The notes below the pieces were generated by a model that was not told the DNA's origin, did no database searches, and was given only the letters and a program-made list of their open reading frames with translations. Source: an uncultured Paracoccaceae bacterium (GTDB lineage Bacteria; Pseudomonadota; Alphaproteobacteria; Rhodobacterales; Rhodobacteraceae). Taken from it: DNA of 64,000 nucleotides. The position numbers and the translations under genes were made by a program. Positions 55,847 through 64,000 of the stretch are shown here, piece after piece (the stretch's first letter is position 1; the number at the start of each line of letters is the position of its first letter). Where the stretch lies: contig CANLNM010000007.1 of assembly GCA_947492475.1 (NCBI GenBank), positions 1 through 64,000 on the forward strand, read 5' to 3'.

Positions 55847-56447
55847 AGCAGCCTGCAATCAGTTTGTTAAACGCATCGGCGCGGTGACTGATACGGTTTT
55901 TTTCTGCGGGGTCCATTTCTGCAAATGTGATGTCATATCCATTTGGTTGAAACACCGGGTCGTAGCCGTGGCCAACAGTGCCGCGCATGGGCCACACAAC
56001 CTGGCCTTCGACTTTGCCTTCAAATATTTCTTCGTGGCCATCAGGCCAGACCAAAACCAAAGTCGAACAAAACCTTGCCGTGCGGGGCAGGGGCGCGTTG
56101 ACGGCCTCTAGCTCTGAATGGGTGCGTTTCATCGCCATGACAAAGTCACGACCATTGGGGGTTTCTGCCCAATCCGCTGTGTAAACACCGGGTGCGCCGC
56201 CTAATGCGTCGACCTGAATGCCGCTATCATCCGCCAAAGCCGGCAGCCCGGTTGCTTTGCAGGCCGCCAGCGCCTTGATCCGGGCATTACCGATAAAGGT
56301 GGTTTCGGTTTCCTCAGGCTCGGGGAGCTGATGATCCGCATTGGACGAAAGCGAAATGGAATAGGGGGCGAATAACGCCTGCATTTCTTCCATTTTGCCG
56401 CGATTATGCGTCGCAATCAAAAGTTGATCCCCGAGAAATTTACGCAT
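55839..56447 (-). CDS. rdgB: dITP/XTP pyrophosphatase RdgB
   Basis: RdgB removes deaminated purine nucleotides (ITP, XTP) from the precursor pool. The 202-residue protein has the nucleotide-binding LLIATHNRGKMEEM at the start, GLPALADDSGIQVDALGG with the metal-binding Asp pair, and GHGYDPVFQ plus KNRISHRADAFNKL near the end. Its ATG overlaps the rph stop by one base (TAATG). Confidence 0.95.
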   Translation of the reverse strand: MRKFLGDQLLIATHNRGKMEEMQALFAPYSISLSSNADHQLPEPEETETTFIGNARIKALAACKATGLPALADDSGIQVDALGGAPGVYTADWAETPNGRDFVMAMKRTHSELEAVNAPLPRTARFCSTLVLVWPDGHEEIFEGKVEGQVVWPMRGTVGHGYDPVFQPNGYDITFAEMDPAEKNRISHRADAFNKLIAGCFA

Positions 56448-57157
56448 TAGCTTGTTGCCTCAATCTGCAGTTTTGCCAAATCGGCCACACCTTTGTCGGC
56501 TAGGTCCATCAGGCGGTTCATTTCGTCACGTGAGAATGTCGCACCTTCTGCGGACATCTGAACTTCGATCAGACGATCGCCTGTCATGATGAAATTGCCA
56601 TCCACACCCGCAACGCTATCCTCAGGGTAATCCAGATCAAGCACAGGTTGCCCGGCATAGATGCCACAGCTGATTGCAGAAACCGGTTTAACCAGCGGAT
56701 CGCTGGTAACATCACCGGCTTTCATCAGCTTGTTCACGGCCAAACGCAGCGCAACCCAGCCACCCGTGATTGACGCGCAACGTGTGCCACCATCAGCCTG
56801 AATAACATCGCAATCGACAGTGATTTGACGTTCGCCCAATGCAACGCGATCTACACCCGCCCGCAGGCTGCGTCCGATCAGGCGTTGGATTTCAACTGTA
56901 CGACCACCTTGTTTGCCAGCCGCCGCTTCGCGGCGCATGCGGGACGATGTTGACCGTGGCAGCATCCCGTATTCTGCGGTGACCCAACCCAGACCCGATC
57001 CTTTGATGAACGGCGGAACCCGATCTTCAAGTGTGGCGGTACACAGCACATGTGTGTCGCCCATTTTGATCAGGCAAGAGCCCTCAGCGTGTTTCGTAAC
57101 CCCTGTTTCAATCGAAACAGAACGCATTTCATCAATTTGACGGCCGGAAGGGCGCAT
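56447..57157 (-). CDS. rph: ribonuclease PH
   Basis: RNase PH trims the 3' ends of tRNA precursors with phosphate. The 236-residue protein begins [19 protein letters not shown], with [18 protein letters not shown] and [15 protein letters not shown] as phosphate- and RNA-binding motifs. ATG 57157 has AAGGA nine bases upstream, while the open frame runs on upstream without similarity. It leads the rph-rdgB-hemW group and is divergent from hrcA. Confidence 0.96.
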   Translation of the reverse strand: MRPSGRQIDEMRSVSIETGVTKHAEGSCLIKMGDTHVLCTATLEDRVPPFIKGSGLGWVTAEYGMLPRSTSSRMRREAAAGKQGGRTVEIQRLIGRSLRAGVDRVALGERQITVDCDVIQADGGTRCASITGGWVALRLAVNKLMKAGDVTSDPLVKPVSAISCGIYAGQPVLDLDYPEDSVAGVDGNFIMTGDRLIEVQMSAEGATFSRDEMNRLMDLADKGVADLAKLQIEATS

Positions 57158-57219
57158 GGAGATATCCTTTTTACGTTTGTTGCCGCAATATCGCGCCTCA
57201 CTTTGAATTCCAAGCAACA

Positions 57220-57247
57220 TTGACCTCAAACCGAAGCGGGTTTTAAT
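57220..57247 (+). promoter_or_regulatory. possible sigma-70-type promoter of hrcA-grpE
   Basis: TTGACC (57220-57225) and TTTAAT (57242-57247) are 16 bases apart, 27 bases before the hrcA start. No CIRCE element (TTAGCACTC-N9-GAGTGCTAA) is present in the 117-base gap, so hrcA here does not look self-regulated through CIRCE. Confidence 0.4.
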
Positions 57248-57274
57248 GGGGCCACTGTGACAAAGGACATGTTG

Positions 57275-58339
57275 ATGAATGATGCTGGCCGTCTGATGGA
57301 GGAAATGAATGATCGTTCGCGCGAAGTTTTTCGCCGTGTGGTCGAGGGTTACCTGCAAACGGGCGGGCCGATGGGGTCACGCACATTAACACGTTCCATG
57401 TCAGAAAAAGTCAGCGCCGCGACGATTAGAAACGTGATGCAGGATCTGGAATTTCTGGGATTGCTGGATTCCCCCCATGTCAGTGCGGGTCGTATTCCGA
57501 CGCAACAGGGGCTGCGGCTGTTTGTTGACGGTTTGCTAGAAGTTGGTGATCTGGGCGGCGAGGACCGCCAGAAAATTGATGACACGATGGCGGATAATAG
57601 CTCTGACATTGGCGCTGTTTTGGATCGGGTTGGGTCTGCGTTGTCTGGGATGACTCAGGGTGCCTCGCTGGTGTTAACCCCCAAACACCAAGCCGAAATT
57701 CGCCATGTTGAATTTGTGTCGCTTTCACCGGACCGGGCCTTGGTGGTGTTGGTGTTCACGGATGGTCACGTGGAAAATCGGGTGTTCACCCCGCCGCCGG
57801 GCCAAACCCCATCGTCCATGCGTGAGGCGGCGAATTTCCTGAATTCACTGGTAGAGGGCCGCACATTAAGCGAGCTGAGCGCCAATATCGGCACAGAAAT
57901 CGCGTCACGCCGCCAAGAGATCGACACGCTGGCCGCCAATCTGGTCGAAAGCGGCATCGCCGTCTGGGAAAACAAAGGCGAATCAACCGAACGCCTGATC
58001 GTGCGCGGGCGGGGAAACTTGCTCGCGGATCAGGCCCAAGAGGATGATCTGGATCGCATCAGAACCCTTTTTGATGACCTTGAACGCAAGCAAGATATCG
58101 CACAATTCCTTGAACTCACGGAAGAAGGCGAAGGTGTGCGCATTTTTATTGGTTCTGAGAACAAACTTTTCTCTCTTTCGGGTTCCTCTCTGGTGGTTTC
58201 TCCCTATATGAACGCTGATCGAAAGATCATCGGTGCTGTGGGGGTTATTGGCCCCACTCGTCTGAACTATGGGCGGATTGTTCCCATTGTGGACTACACG
58301 GCGCAGTTGGTTGGCAAACTAATTTCGGACCGCGCCTGA
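57275..58339 (+). CDS. hrcA: heat-inducible transcription repressor HrcA
   Basis: HrcA represses groESL (and sometimes dnaK) through CIRCE sites and depends on GroEL. The 354-residue protein has the winged-helix start with [12 protein letters not shown] and [31 protein letters not shown], and the C-terminal region with [27 protein letters not shown] 57275 follows AAAGGA at 7 bases; starts at 57257 and 57269 are poorer. grpE follows after 10 bases. Confidence 0.94.
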   Translation: MNDAGRLMEEMNDRSREVFRRVVEGYLQTGGPMGSRTLTRSMSEKVSAATIRNVMQDLEFLGLLDSPHVSAGRIPTQQGLRLFVDGLLEVGDLGGEDRQKIDDTMADNSSDIGAVLDRVGSALSGMTQGASLVLTPKHQAEIRHVEFVSLSPDRALVVLVFTDGHVENRVFTPPPGQTPSSMREAANFLNSLVEGRTLSELSANIGTEIASRRQEIDTLAANLVESGIAVWENKGESTERLIVRGRGNLLADQAQEDDLDRIRTLFDDLERKQDIAQFLELTEEGEGVRIFIGSENKLFSLSGSSLVVSPYMNADRKIIGAVGVIGPTRLNYGRIVPIVDYTAQLVGKLISDRA

Positions 58340-58349
58340 AGGAAGAAAC

Positions 58350-58925
58350 ATGGCAGAGCCCAAGAGCGACGAACAATTTATGGAAGATATTGCCGCAGAA
58401 ATGCGTGGGGATATCGAACCCGAAGACGGTGTAGTTGAACTGCAAGACGCGCCAAGCCCCGAGCTTGATGCGCTGATCGCAGAACGTGACGAGTTGAAAG
58501 ATCGGTTCATCCGGTCACTGGCTGATCTGGAAAACACGCGCAAACGCGCGGATCGTGATCGCCGCGAGGCAGAAAATTACGGTGGGACCAAATTGGCCCG
58601 CGATCTGCTGCCGGTTTATGACAACCTGCAACGCGCGCTCGATTCCGCTAAGGAAAGCGACAAAGAGCAATCCGCCGCGCTGTTGGAAGGTGTTGAGCTG
58701 ACCATGCGCGAATTGATCAATGTGTTTAAGAAACACGGGATCGAGCCAATTGTGCCAGAAGTGGGCGATCGTTTTGATCCACAACAGCACCAAGCCATGT
58801 TCGAAGCACCGGTTCCCGGAACCAAAGCTGGCGACATCATTCAGGTGATGGCGCAGGGCTTTATGATTCAGGACCGTTTGTTGCGTCCGGCTCAGGTCGG
58901 TGTCAGCTCGACCCCCGCATCCTAA
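58350..58925 (+). CDS. grpE: nucleotide exchange factor GrpE
   Basis: GrpE releases ADP from DnaK. The 191-residue protein has an acidic N-terminal tail, a long coiled-coil stem (about residues 30-95, with ERDELKDRFIRSLADLEN), and the C-terminal beta domain HGIEPIVPEVGDRFDPQQHQ. AAGGAAG lies before the ATG. It ends four bases inside the convergent mutS stop region. Confidence 0.96.
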   Translation: MAEPKSDEQFMEDIAAEMRGDIEPEDGVVELQDAPSPELDALIAERDELKDRFIRSLADLENTRKRADRDRREAENYGGTKLARDLLPVYDNLQRALDSAKESDKEQSAALLEGVELTMRELINVFKKHGIEPIVPEVGDRFDPQQHQAMFEAPVPGTKAGDIIQVMAQGFMIQDRLLRPAQVGVSSTPAS

Positions 58926-61555
58926 AGCAATTCTTTTAGATCATAGATGAGCTGAATGGCCTCTCTTGGCGACAGCTCATCTGGCAAAATATCCTTCAGC
59001 CGATCTTCGACCTCTGATGTATGAGAGGCAACCGGCTGAGGGGCTGATGACATCGCAGCAAATAGCGGCAGGTCATCGATCAAGGTTTCACGTGACGCTT
59101 CTCCGCGCTGTTCACCTTTTTCCAACGCTTCCAAAACAATCCGGGCCCGCTCCACCACTTTGGTTGGCAGGCCCGCCAATCGGGCCACCTGCACACCATA
59201 GCTGCGATCGGCTGTACCCAGTCGCACTTCGTGCAGGAAAATCACGTCTCCGTCCCATTCTTTGACGGCAACGGTGGAATTTTCGACATTGTCCAACTTG
59301 CCCGCCAGTGCAGACATTTCGTGATAATGCGTGGCGAACAACGCCCGGCATCGGTTCACGTCATGCAAATGTTCCAACGTGGCCCATGCGATTGACAGCC
59401 CGTCATAAGTCGCCGTTCCGCGGCCGATTTCGTCCAAAATGACCAAAGCGCGATCATCTGCCTGGTTCAAAATCGCCGCTGTTTCCACCATTTCGACCAT
59501 AAAGGTCGATCGTCCACGTGCCAGATCATCAGACGCGCCCACGCGGCTGAACACTTGGCTGACCAAACCAATTTTGGCGGACGCAGCCGGGACAAATCCG
59601 CCCATTTGCGCCAAAACAGCGATCAATGCGTTCTGTCGCAAATAGGTCGATTTACCCGCCATATTGGGACCGGTCAGCAGATGAATCGATGCCTCTGACA
59701 GGTTACAATCATTGGCAACAAACGGGTTTCCGGCCTGACGTAGAGCCTGTTCCACCACGGGATGACGACCAGACCGAATGTCAAAGTCGCGCCCATCGGT
59801 AATCTCAGGTCGGGTCCAATTTCGATCCTGCGCCAAATCCGCCAAACCAGTGGCCAAATCAAATTCAGCCAAGGCCGTCGCCAGGGCCGACAATACCGGT
59901 GCTTGCTCCACTATTTGCGATTTTAGGCCTGCATAGAGACTGTTTTCAATCTCAAGCACCCGCCCGCCCGCGTTCAAAATCTTTGTCTCTAACTCGCTCA
60001 GCTCAACCGTTGTGAACCGGACCTGATTGGCGGTGGTTTGTCGGTGAATGAACGTTTCGGACAGCGGTTCTGACAGCATTTTGTCTGCATGGGTTGCGGT
60101 CGTTTCGATGAAATAGCCCAGTACATTGTTGTGCTTGATCTTTAGCGCGGAAACCCCTGACATTTCGGAATATTTCGCCTGCAAGGACGCTATGACAGAC
60201 CGGCCTTCGTCACGTAGCTTGCGTACTTCATCCAGCTCGGAATTATACCCTTGGGCGATGAACCCGCCATCACGCGCCAGCAAAGGCGGCTCTGCAACCA
60301 ATGCCGATTCCAGCAATTCCCTCAGATCGTCATGACCCACCAAATCCGCCGAAGATTTGGCCAGCAATGCGGGCAATTCCACCTCAGACGTGAGCAATGC
60401 CAATGTTGCGGCTTGGGCCAATGTGTTTCGGATCGATGTCATATCGCGCGGACCGCCACGATCCAGCGCCAGACGTGACAGAGATCGATCAATATCGGCC
60501 ACTTCGCGCAAGGCGCTGCGCATTTCGTGACCCAGTCCCTGCTGATCGACAAAAAACGCAACCGCATCTTGGCGATCTAGGATCACTGATTTGGCGCGGC
60601 TCGGGGCCGCCAATCGGCGTTCCAACAATCGCGCACCGGGTGCTGTGACTGTGTGGTCAATACAGTGCAACAATGACCCGTTTCGCCCACCCGTCATCGA
60701 ATGGGTCAATTCCAACGAACGACGTGTTGCTGCATCAATTTGCATCGCGGCATTTGCCTGTTCCCGAACAGGGGGACGCAGCAGGGGCAGATTGCCCTTT
60801 TGCGTGACTTCTAGATAATCCACCAGCGCGGCGAGAGCCGAAATTTCGACCTGTGAAAACGTGCCAAACGCATCCAGTGACCCAACACGATAGAGATCAC
60901 AAAGACGCTGTTTGCCGTTTGTACTGTCAAAGGCGGACCCACCGCGCACCGTGACAGAGGACCCAATTTCAGAGACTAATTCACCGTAATTTTGATCTGA
61001 CGCATCACTGAGCAACACTTCGCGTGGGGTCAAACGCGCAAGTTCGGGTCCAAGGTGTAGTGGCGAACAGGGCATAACAGACAAAGTCCCGGTGGAGATA
61101 TCAACCCAAGCCAGCGCGCCTTCGTCGCGGATCAGGGAAAACGCCGCCAGATAGTTATGGCGGCGCGCATCCAGCAGGGATTCCTCGGTCAATGTGCCGG
61201 GTGTTACCAGCCGCACCACATCGCGTTTCACCACGGATTTAGACCCGCGCTTTTTCGCTTCGGCGGGGCTTTCCATTTGTTCACAAACAGCGACGCGGAA
61301 CCCTTTGCGGATCAGCGTCAACAGATACCGTTCAGCGGCATGAACCGGAACGCCGCACATCGGGATGTCGGCGCCTTGGTGTTTGCCGCGTTTGGTCAGG
61401 GCAATATCCAATGCCTCAGCAGCGGCCACAGCATCCTCAAAGAACATTTCATAGAAATCCCCCATGCGATAAAACAGCATGGCGTCGGGATAGCCCGATT
61501 TAAGATCAAGAAATTGCGCCATCATTGGCGTGACGCTGTCTGTCTTTGTGCTCAT
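58922..61555 (-). CDS. mutS: DNA mismatch repair protein MutS
   Basis: MutS recognises mismatches and small loops. The 877-residue protein has the mismatch-contact motif MLFYRMGDFYEMFFEDA near residue 30, the Walker A GPNMAGKST near residue 628, and DEIGRGTATYDGLSIAWA. It has the full-length domain set, including the C-terminal clamp region. Its 3' end overlaps that of grpE. A partial parS-like sequence, GTTTCACGTGA, lies inside it at 59085-59095. Confidence 0.96.
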   Translation of the reverse strand: MSTKTDSVTPMMAQFLDLKSGYPDAMLFYRMGDFYEMFFEDAVAAAEALDIALTKRGKHQGADIPMCGVPVHAAERYLLTLIRKGFRVAVCEQMESPAEAKKRGSKSVVKRDVVRLVTPGTLTEESLLDARRHNYLAAFSLIRDEGALAWVDISTGTLSVMPCSPLHLGPELARLTPREVLLSDASDQNYGELVSEIGSSVTVRGGSAFDSTNGKQRLCDLYRVGSLDAFGTFSQVEISALAALVDYLEVTQKGNLPLLRPPVREQANAAMQIDAATRRSLELTHSMTGGRNGSLLHCIDHTVTAPGARLLERRLAAPSRAKSVILDRQDAVAFFVDQQGLGHEMRSALREVADIDRSLSRLALDRGGPRDMTSIRNTLAQAATLALLTSEVELPALLAKSSADLVGHDDLRELLESALVAEPPLLARDGGFIAQGYNSELDEVRKLRDEGRSVIASLQAKYSEMSGVSALKIKHNNVLGYFIETTATHADKMLSEPLSETFIHRQTTANQVRFTTVELSELETKILNAGGRVLEIENSLYAGLKSQIVEQAPVLSALATALAEFDLATGLADLAQDRNWTRPEITDGRDFDIRSGRHPVVEQALRQAGNPFVANDCNLSEASIHLLTGPNMAGKSTYLRQNALIAVLAQMGGFVPAASAKIGLVSQVFSRVGASDDLARGRSTFMVEMVETAAILNQADDRALVILDEIGRGTATYDGLSIAWATLEHLHDVNRCRALFATHYHEMSALAGKLDNVENSTVAVKEWDGDVIFLHEVRLGTADRSYGVQVARLAGLPTKVVERARIVLEALEKGEQRGEASRETLIDDLPLFAAMSSAPQPVASHTSEVEDRLKDILPDELSPREAIQLIYDLKELL

Positions 61556-61679
61556 TGCGATCCCCTGGTTCCGATCCGCACATTACAAAGCCAATGTTAG
61601 CGACGAAAGTCGAAAACGTAGACATTGCAGCCCCTACCAACAACCCGGTATGCGTGTCAGGTGCAAGAGGAGATAAATC

Positions 61680-63935
61680 ATGGCCAAGACGCGGGTAACA
61701 CGCGAAGACGCGCTGCAATTTCATTTGGAACCGACACCAGGAAAGTGGGAGGTGCAAGCCACCGTTCCTATGATGACACAGCGCGACCTGTCGCTGGCCT
61801 ATTCCCCCGGCGTTGCGGTGCCTTGCGAAGATATCGCTGAAAATCCCGAACTGGCCTATGATTACACCAACAAAGGCAACTTGGTTGCAGTGATTTCAAA
61901 CGGCACGGCCGTGTTGGGGTTGGGCAATCTGGGCGCGCTGGGCAGTAAACCCGTGATGGAAGGCAAGGCCGTCCTGTTCAAACGTTTTGCTGATGTGAAT
62001 TCGATCGACATCGAATTGGACACCGAAGACGCGGATAAATTCTGCGAAGCGGTGCGTTTGATGGGGCCAACCTTTGGTGGGATCAATCTAGAAGACATCA
62101 AAGCGCCGGAATGCTTCATCATTGAGCAGCGTTTGAAAGAGGAAATGGACATTCCCGTGTTCCACGATGATCAGCATGGCACAGCTGTGATTTGCGCGGC
62201 GGGTCTGATCAATGCGTTGCACATTTCCGGCAAAAAGATCGAAGACGTGAAAATCGTTTTGAACGGGGCTGGTGCGGCGGGGATTGCCTGTATTGAACTG
62301 CTGAAAGCGATGGGTGCGAAACACGAACATTGCATTATTTGTGACACCAAAGGTGTGATTTATCAGGGTCGCACCGAAGGTATGAACCAATGGAAATCCG
62401 CCCATGCGGTCAACACCGAATTGCGCAGCCTAGAAGAGGCGATGATCGGCGCAGATGTGTTCCTTGGTGTATCCGCCAAAGGTGCTGTGACCCAAGACAT
62501 GGTCGAAGCCATGGCCGACAATCCGGTGATTTTTGCAATGGCCAACCCCGACCCGGAAATCACCCCAGAAGAGGCGCATGCCGTTCGGGTTGACGCAATT
62601 GTTGCCACGGGTCGGTCCGATTATCCCAATCAAGTGAACAACGTCTTGGGTTTCCCTTACTTGTTCCGTGGCGCGCTGGATATCCACGCCCGCGCCATCA
62701 ACGATGAGATGAAAATCGCCTGCGCCCGCGCCTTGGCTGAACTGGCGCGCGAAGACGTCCCAGACGAGGTGGCCGTGGCCTATGGGACCAAACTGACCTT
62801 TGGCCGGGATTACATCATCCCAACCCCGTTTGATCCACGTCTGATCCACCGCATTCCCACCGCCGTTGCACAGGCGGGCATGGATACTGGCGTAGCGCGT
62901 CGCCCCATTGTCGACATGGAGGGATATGAACTGTCGCTGAAAACACGGATGGATCCAACGGCATCGATCCTGCGCGGCCTAAATTCCCGTGCCCGTGCTG
63001 CACAATCCACTGTGGTATTCGCCGAGGGTGACGATCCACGGGTGCTGCGTGCTGCGGTTCTGTATCAACGGTCCGGCTTGGGCAAAGCGCTGGTAGTTGG
63101 TCGCGAAGAAGAAGTGCGCGAAAAACTGACCGCCGAAGGTTTGGGGGACGCTGTGCGCGAACTCGAAGTGGTGAATGCGGGCAATTCGCAGCATTTGGCA
63201 CAGTACAAAGACTTCCTTTATGAGCGACTGCAACGCAAAGGGTATGACCGTCAGGACATTCATCGCCTGGCTGCGCGCGACCGCCATGTGTTTTCATCCC
63301 TGATGCTGGCCCATGGTCACGTGGACGGAATGGTTACAGGCGCGACCCGCAAATCGGCCCATGTGTTGGAACTGATCAATCATGTGTTTGATGCTGGTCC
63401 ACATGATGGCGCGGTTGGGGTGTCGGCCCTGCTGCACAAAGGCAAAATCGTTTTGATCGCGGATACTTTGGTCCATGAATGGCCCGACGAAAACGATCTG
63501 GCCGATATCGCCGAACGCGGTGCCGAAGTGGCCAAAGCGCTGGGTCTGACGCCACGGGTTGCGTTTGTCAGCTTCTCGACCTTTGGCTATCCGGTGTCTG
63601 AACGGGCCGAAAAGATGCATATCGCACCCGAAATTCTGGACCAGCGTGGCGTTGATTTCGAATACGAAGGTGAAATGAACGTCGATGTTGCATTGAACCC
63701 CGACGCCGCCGCGGCCTATCCATTTTCGCGACTGACAGGACCGGCCAATGTGTTGGTTGTGCCTGCGCGTCATTCGGCGTCGATTTCGGTGAAACTGATG
63801 CAGGAAATGGCCGGCGCAACGGTCATCGGCCCAATCCTTGCGGGGATCGACAAGCCGATCCAGATTTGTTCCACTGTGTCCACGGTCAACGACATCCTGA
63901 ACATGGCCGTGATTGCGGCATGTAAGGTTGGCTAA
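61680..63935 (+). CDS. maeB: NADP-dependent malic enzyme with C-terminal phosphotransacetylase-like domain
   Basis: The 751-residue protein joins a malic enzyme (residues about 1-430; malate to pyruvate, CO2 and NADPH) to a phosphate-acetyltransferase-like domain (about 435-751). Motifs include SLAYSPGVAVPCEDI, KGNLVAVISNGTAVLGLGN, the metal- and NADP-binding FHDDQHGTAV and GAGAAGIAC, and in the second part GMVTGATRK. The second domain is regulatory in studied enzymes, responding to acetyl-CoA. An AGAGGAG site precedes the ATG. The ATG of the kinase gene shares the last base of its stop. Confidence 0.95.
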   Translation: MAKTRVTREDALQFHLEPTPGKWEVQATVPMMTQRDLSLAYSPGVAVPCEDIAENPELAYDYTNKGNLVAVISNGTAVLGLGNLGALGSKPVMEGKAVLFKRFADVNSIDIELDTEDADKFCEAVRLMGPTFGGINLEDIKAPECFIIEQRLKEEMDIPVFHDDQHGTAVICAAGLINALHISGKKIEDVKIVLNGAGAAGIACIELLKAMGAKHEHCIICDTKGVIYQGRTEGMNQWKSAHAVNTELRSLEEAMIGADVFLGVSAKGAVTQDMVEAMADNPVIFAMANPDPEITPEEAHAVRVDAIVATGRSDYPNQVNNVLGFPYLFRGALDIHARAINDEMKIACARALAELAREDVPDEVAVAYGTKLTFGRDYIIPTPFDPRLIHRIPTAVAQAGMDTGVARRPIVDMEGYELSLKTRMDPTASILRGLNSRARAAQSTVVFAEGDDPRVLRAAVLYQRSGLGKALVVGREEEVREKLTAEGLGDAVRELEVVNAGNSQHLAQYKDFLYERLQRKGYDRQDIHRLAARDRHVFSSLMLAHGHVDGMVTGATRKSAHVLELINHVFDAGPHDGAVGVSALLHKGKIVLIADTLVHEWPDENDLADIAERGAEVAKALGLTPRVAFVSFSTFGYPVSERAEKMHIAPEILDQRGVDFEYEGEMNVDVALNPDAAAAYPFSRLTGPANVLVVPARHSASISVKLMQEMAGATVIGPILAGIDKPIQICSTVSTVNDILNMAVIAACKVG

Positions 63936-64000
63936 TGACGATTTGGAACCTCGGTTCGATAAACCAAGATATCGTGTATTCGGTGCCGCATATTCCGGCG
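63935..64000 (+). CDS. start of a PfkB/ribokinase-type gene (cut by window edge)
   Basis: The last 66 bases encode MTIWNLGSINQDIVYSVP and four more residues, which look like the start of a PfkB/ribokinase family sugar kinase (pattern NLGSINxDxVYxVPHxP). The ATG overlaps the maeB stop by one base, so the two are co-translated. Only the first 22 residues are in the window, so the call is tentative. Confidence 0.55.
   Translation, partial: MTIWNLGSINQDIVYSVPHIPA

Noticed and set aside
57158..57274. A CIRCE element before hrcA
   Set aside because: No TTAGCACTC/GAGTGCTAA pair is present.
1..64000. CRISPR arrays, insertion sequences, prophage genes or rRNA
   Set aside because: I saw no regularly spaced direct repeats, transposase-like frames, phage proteins or rRNA sequence in the window.

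Overview
The window is a stretch of alphaproteobacterial chromosome, almost certainly from the Rhodobacterales (Roseobacter group). The evidence is gene order and protein type: the RegB/SenC-RegA redox system, an alpha-type Mic60 gene next to hemD and hemY, AddAB instead of RecBCD, the tsaD-gpsA and tsaE-amgK-murU-addB-addA-trxA blocks, hslVU, and a rho-mnmE-mnmG-rsmG-parA-parB block facing maf-aroE-coaE-dnaQ. Most genes are moderately GC-rich and tightly packed, with many 1-8 base overlaps. I see no insertion sequence, prophage, CRISPR array or rRNA.

Region by region. 1-1074: a gene-poor stretch with a dense cluster of GANTC sites and a broken beta-propeller-like fragment. 1075-8155: a LacI-type repressor, divergent from a probable operon for uptake and demethylation of a quaternary amine (DUF1989-GcvT fusion plus a ProXVW-type ABC transporter), with a palindromic operator between them. 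8172-12018 (minus strand): a tRNA-Thr, then a HemD-Mic60 fusion gene and hemY. 12092-15269: tsaD, gpsA and small proteins. 15496-18131: DUF2853, an extensin-like protein and ahcY. 18327-20215: a methyltransferase, an HD-domain protein and a GNAT protein. 20217-24598: senC-regA facing regB, plus a PAS protein. 24640-33441: tsaE, muramyl-sugar recycling (amgK, murU), double-strand break repair (addB, addA) and thioredoxin. 33497-36437: a heat-shock type promoter and hslV, an aldo/keto reductase and hslU. 36607-40067: nadABC. 40174-47444: a lipoprotein hydrolase, then an envelope and housekeeping group (smr, mltA, Tim44-like, fxsA, secB, dnaQ, coaE, aroE, maf).

47432-47947 is the most informative non-coding region. 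Genes run away from it on both sides, it holds one perfect and several near-perfect DnaA boxes and an AT-rich tract, and two perfect 16-base parS sites and parAB lie within 7 kb on its right. I read it as the chromosomal replication origin (oriC). The right arm, rho to parB (47.9-54.7 kb), is visibly more AT-rich than the rest. Beyond it come hemW-rdgB-rph facing hrcA-grpE, then mutS facing a malic enzyme with a C-terminal phosphotransacetylase-like domain, and the first codons of a PfkB-type kinase.

The items most worth a second look are the HemD-Mic60 single-gene fusion, the LacI/DUF1989-GcvT/ProXVW module, the oriC-parS-parAB layout with parS inside coding sequence, the aldo/keto reductase between hslV and hslU, and a 14-base palindrome over the predicted rho promoter. 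None of these is a wholly unknown system. All calls come from reading the sequence; no database search was possible.
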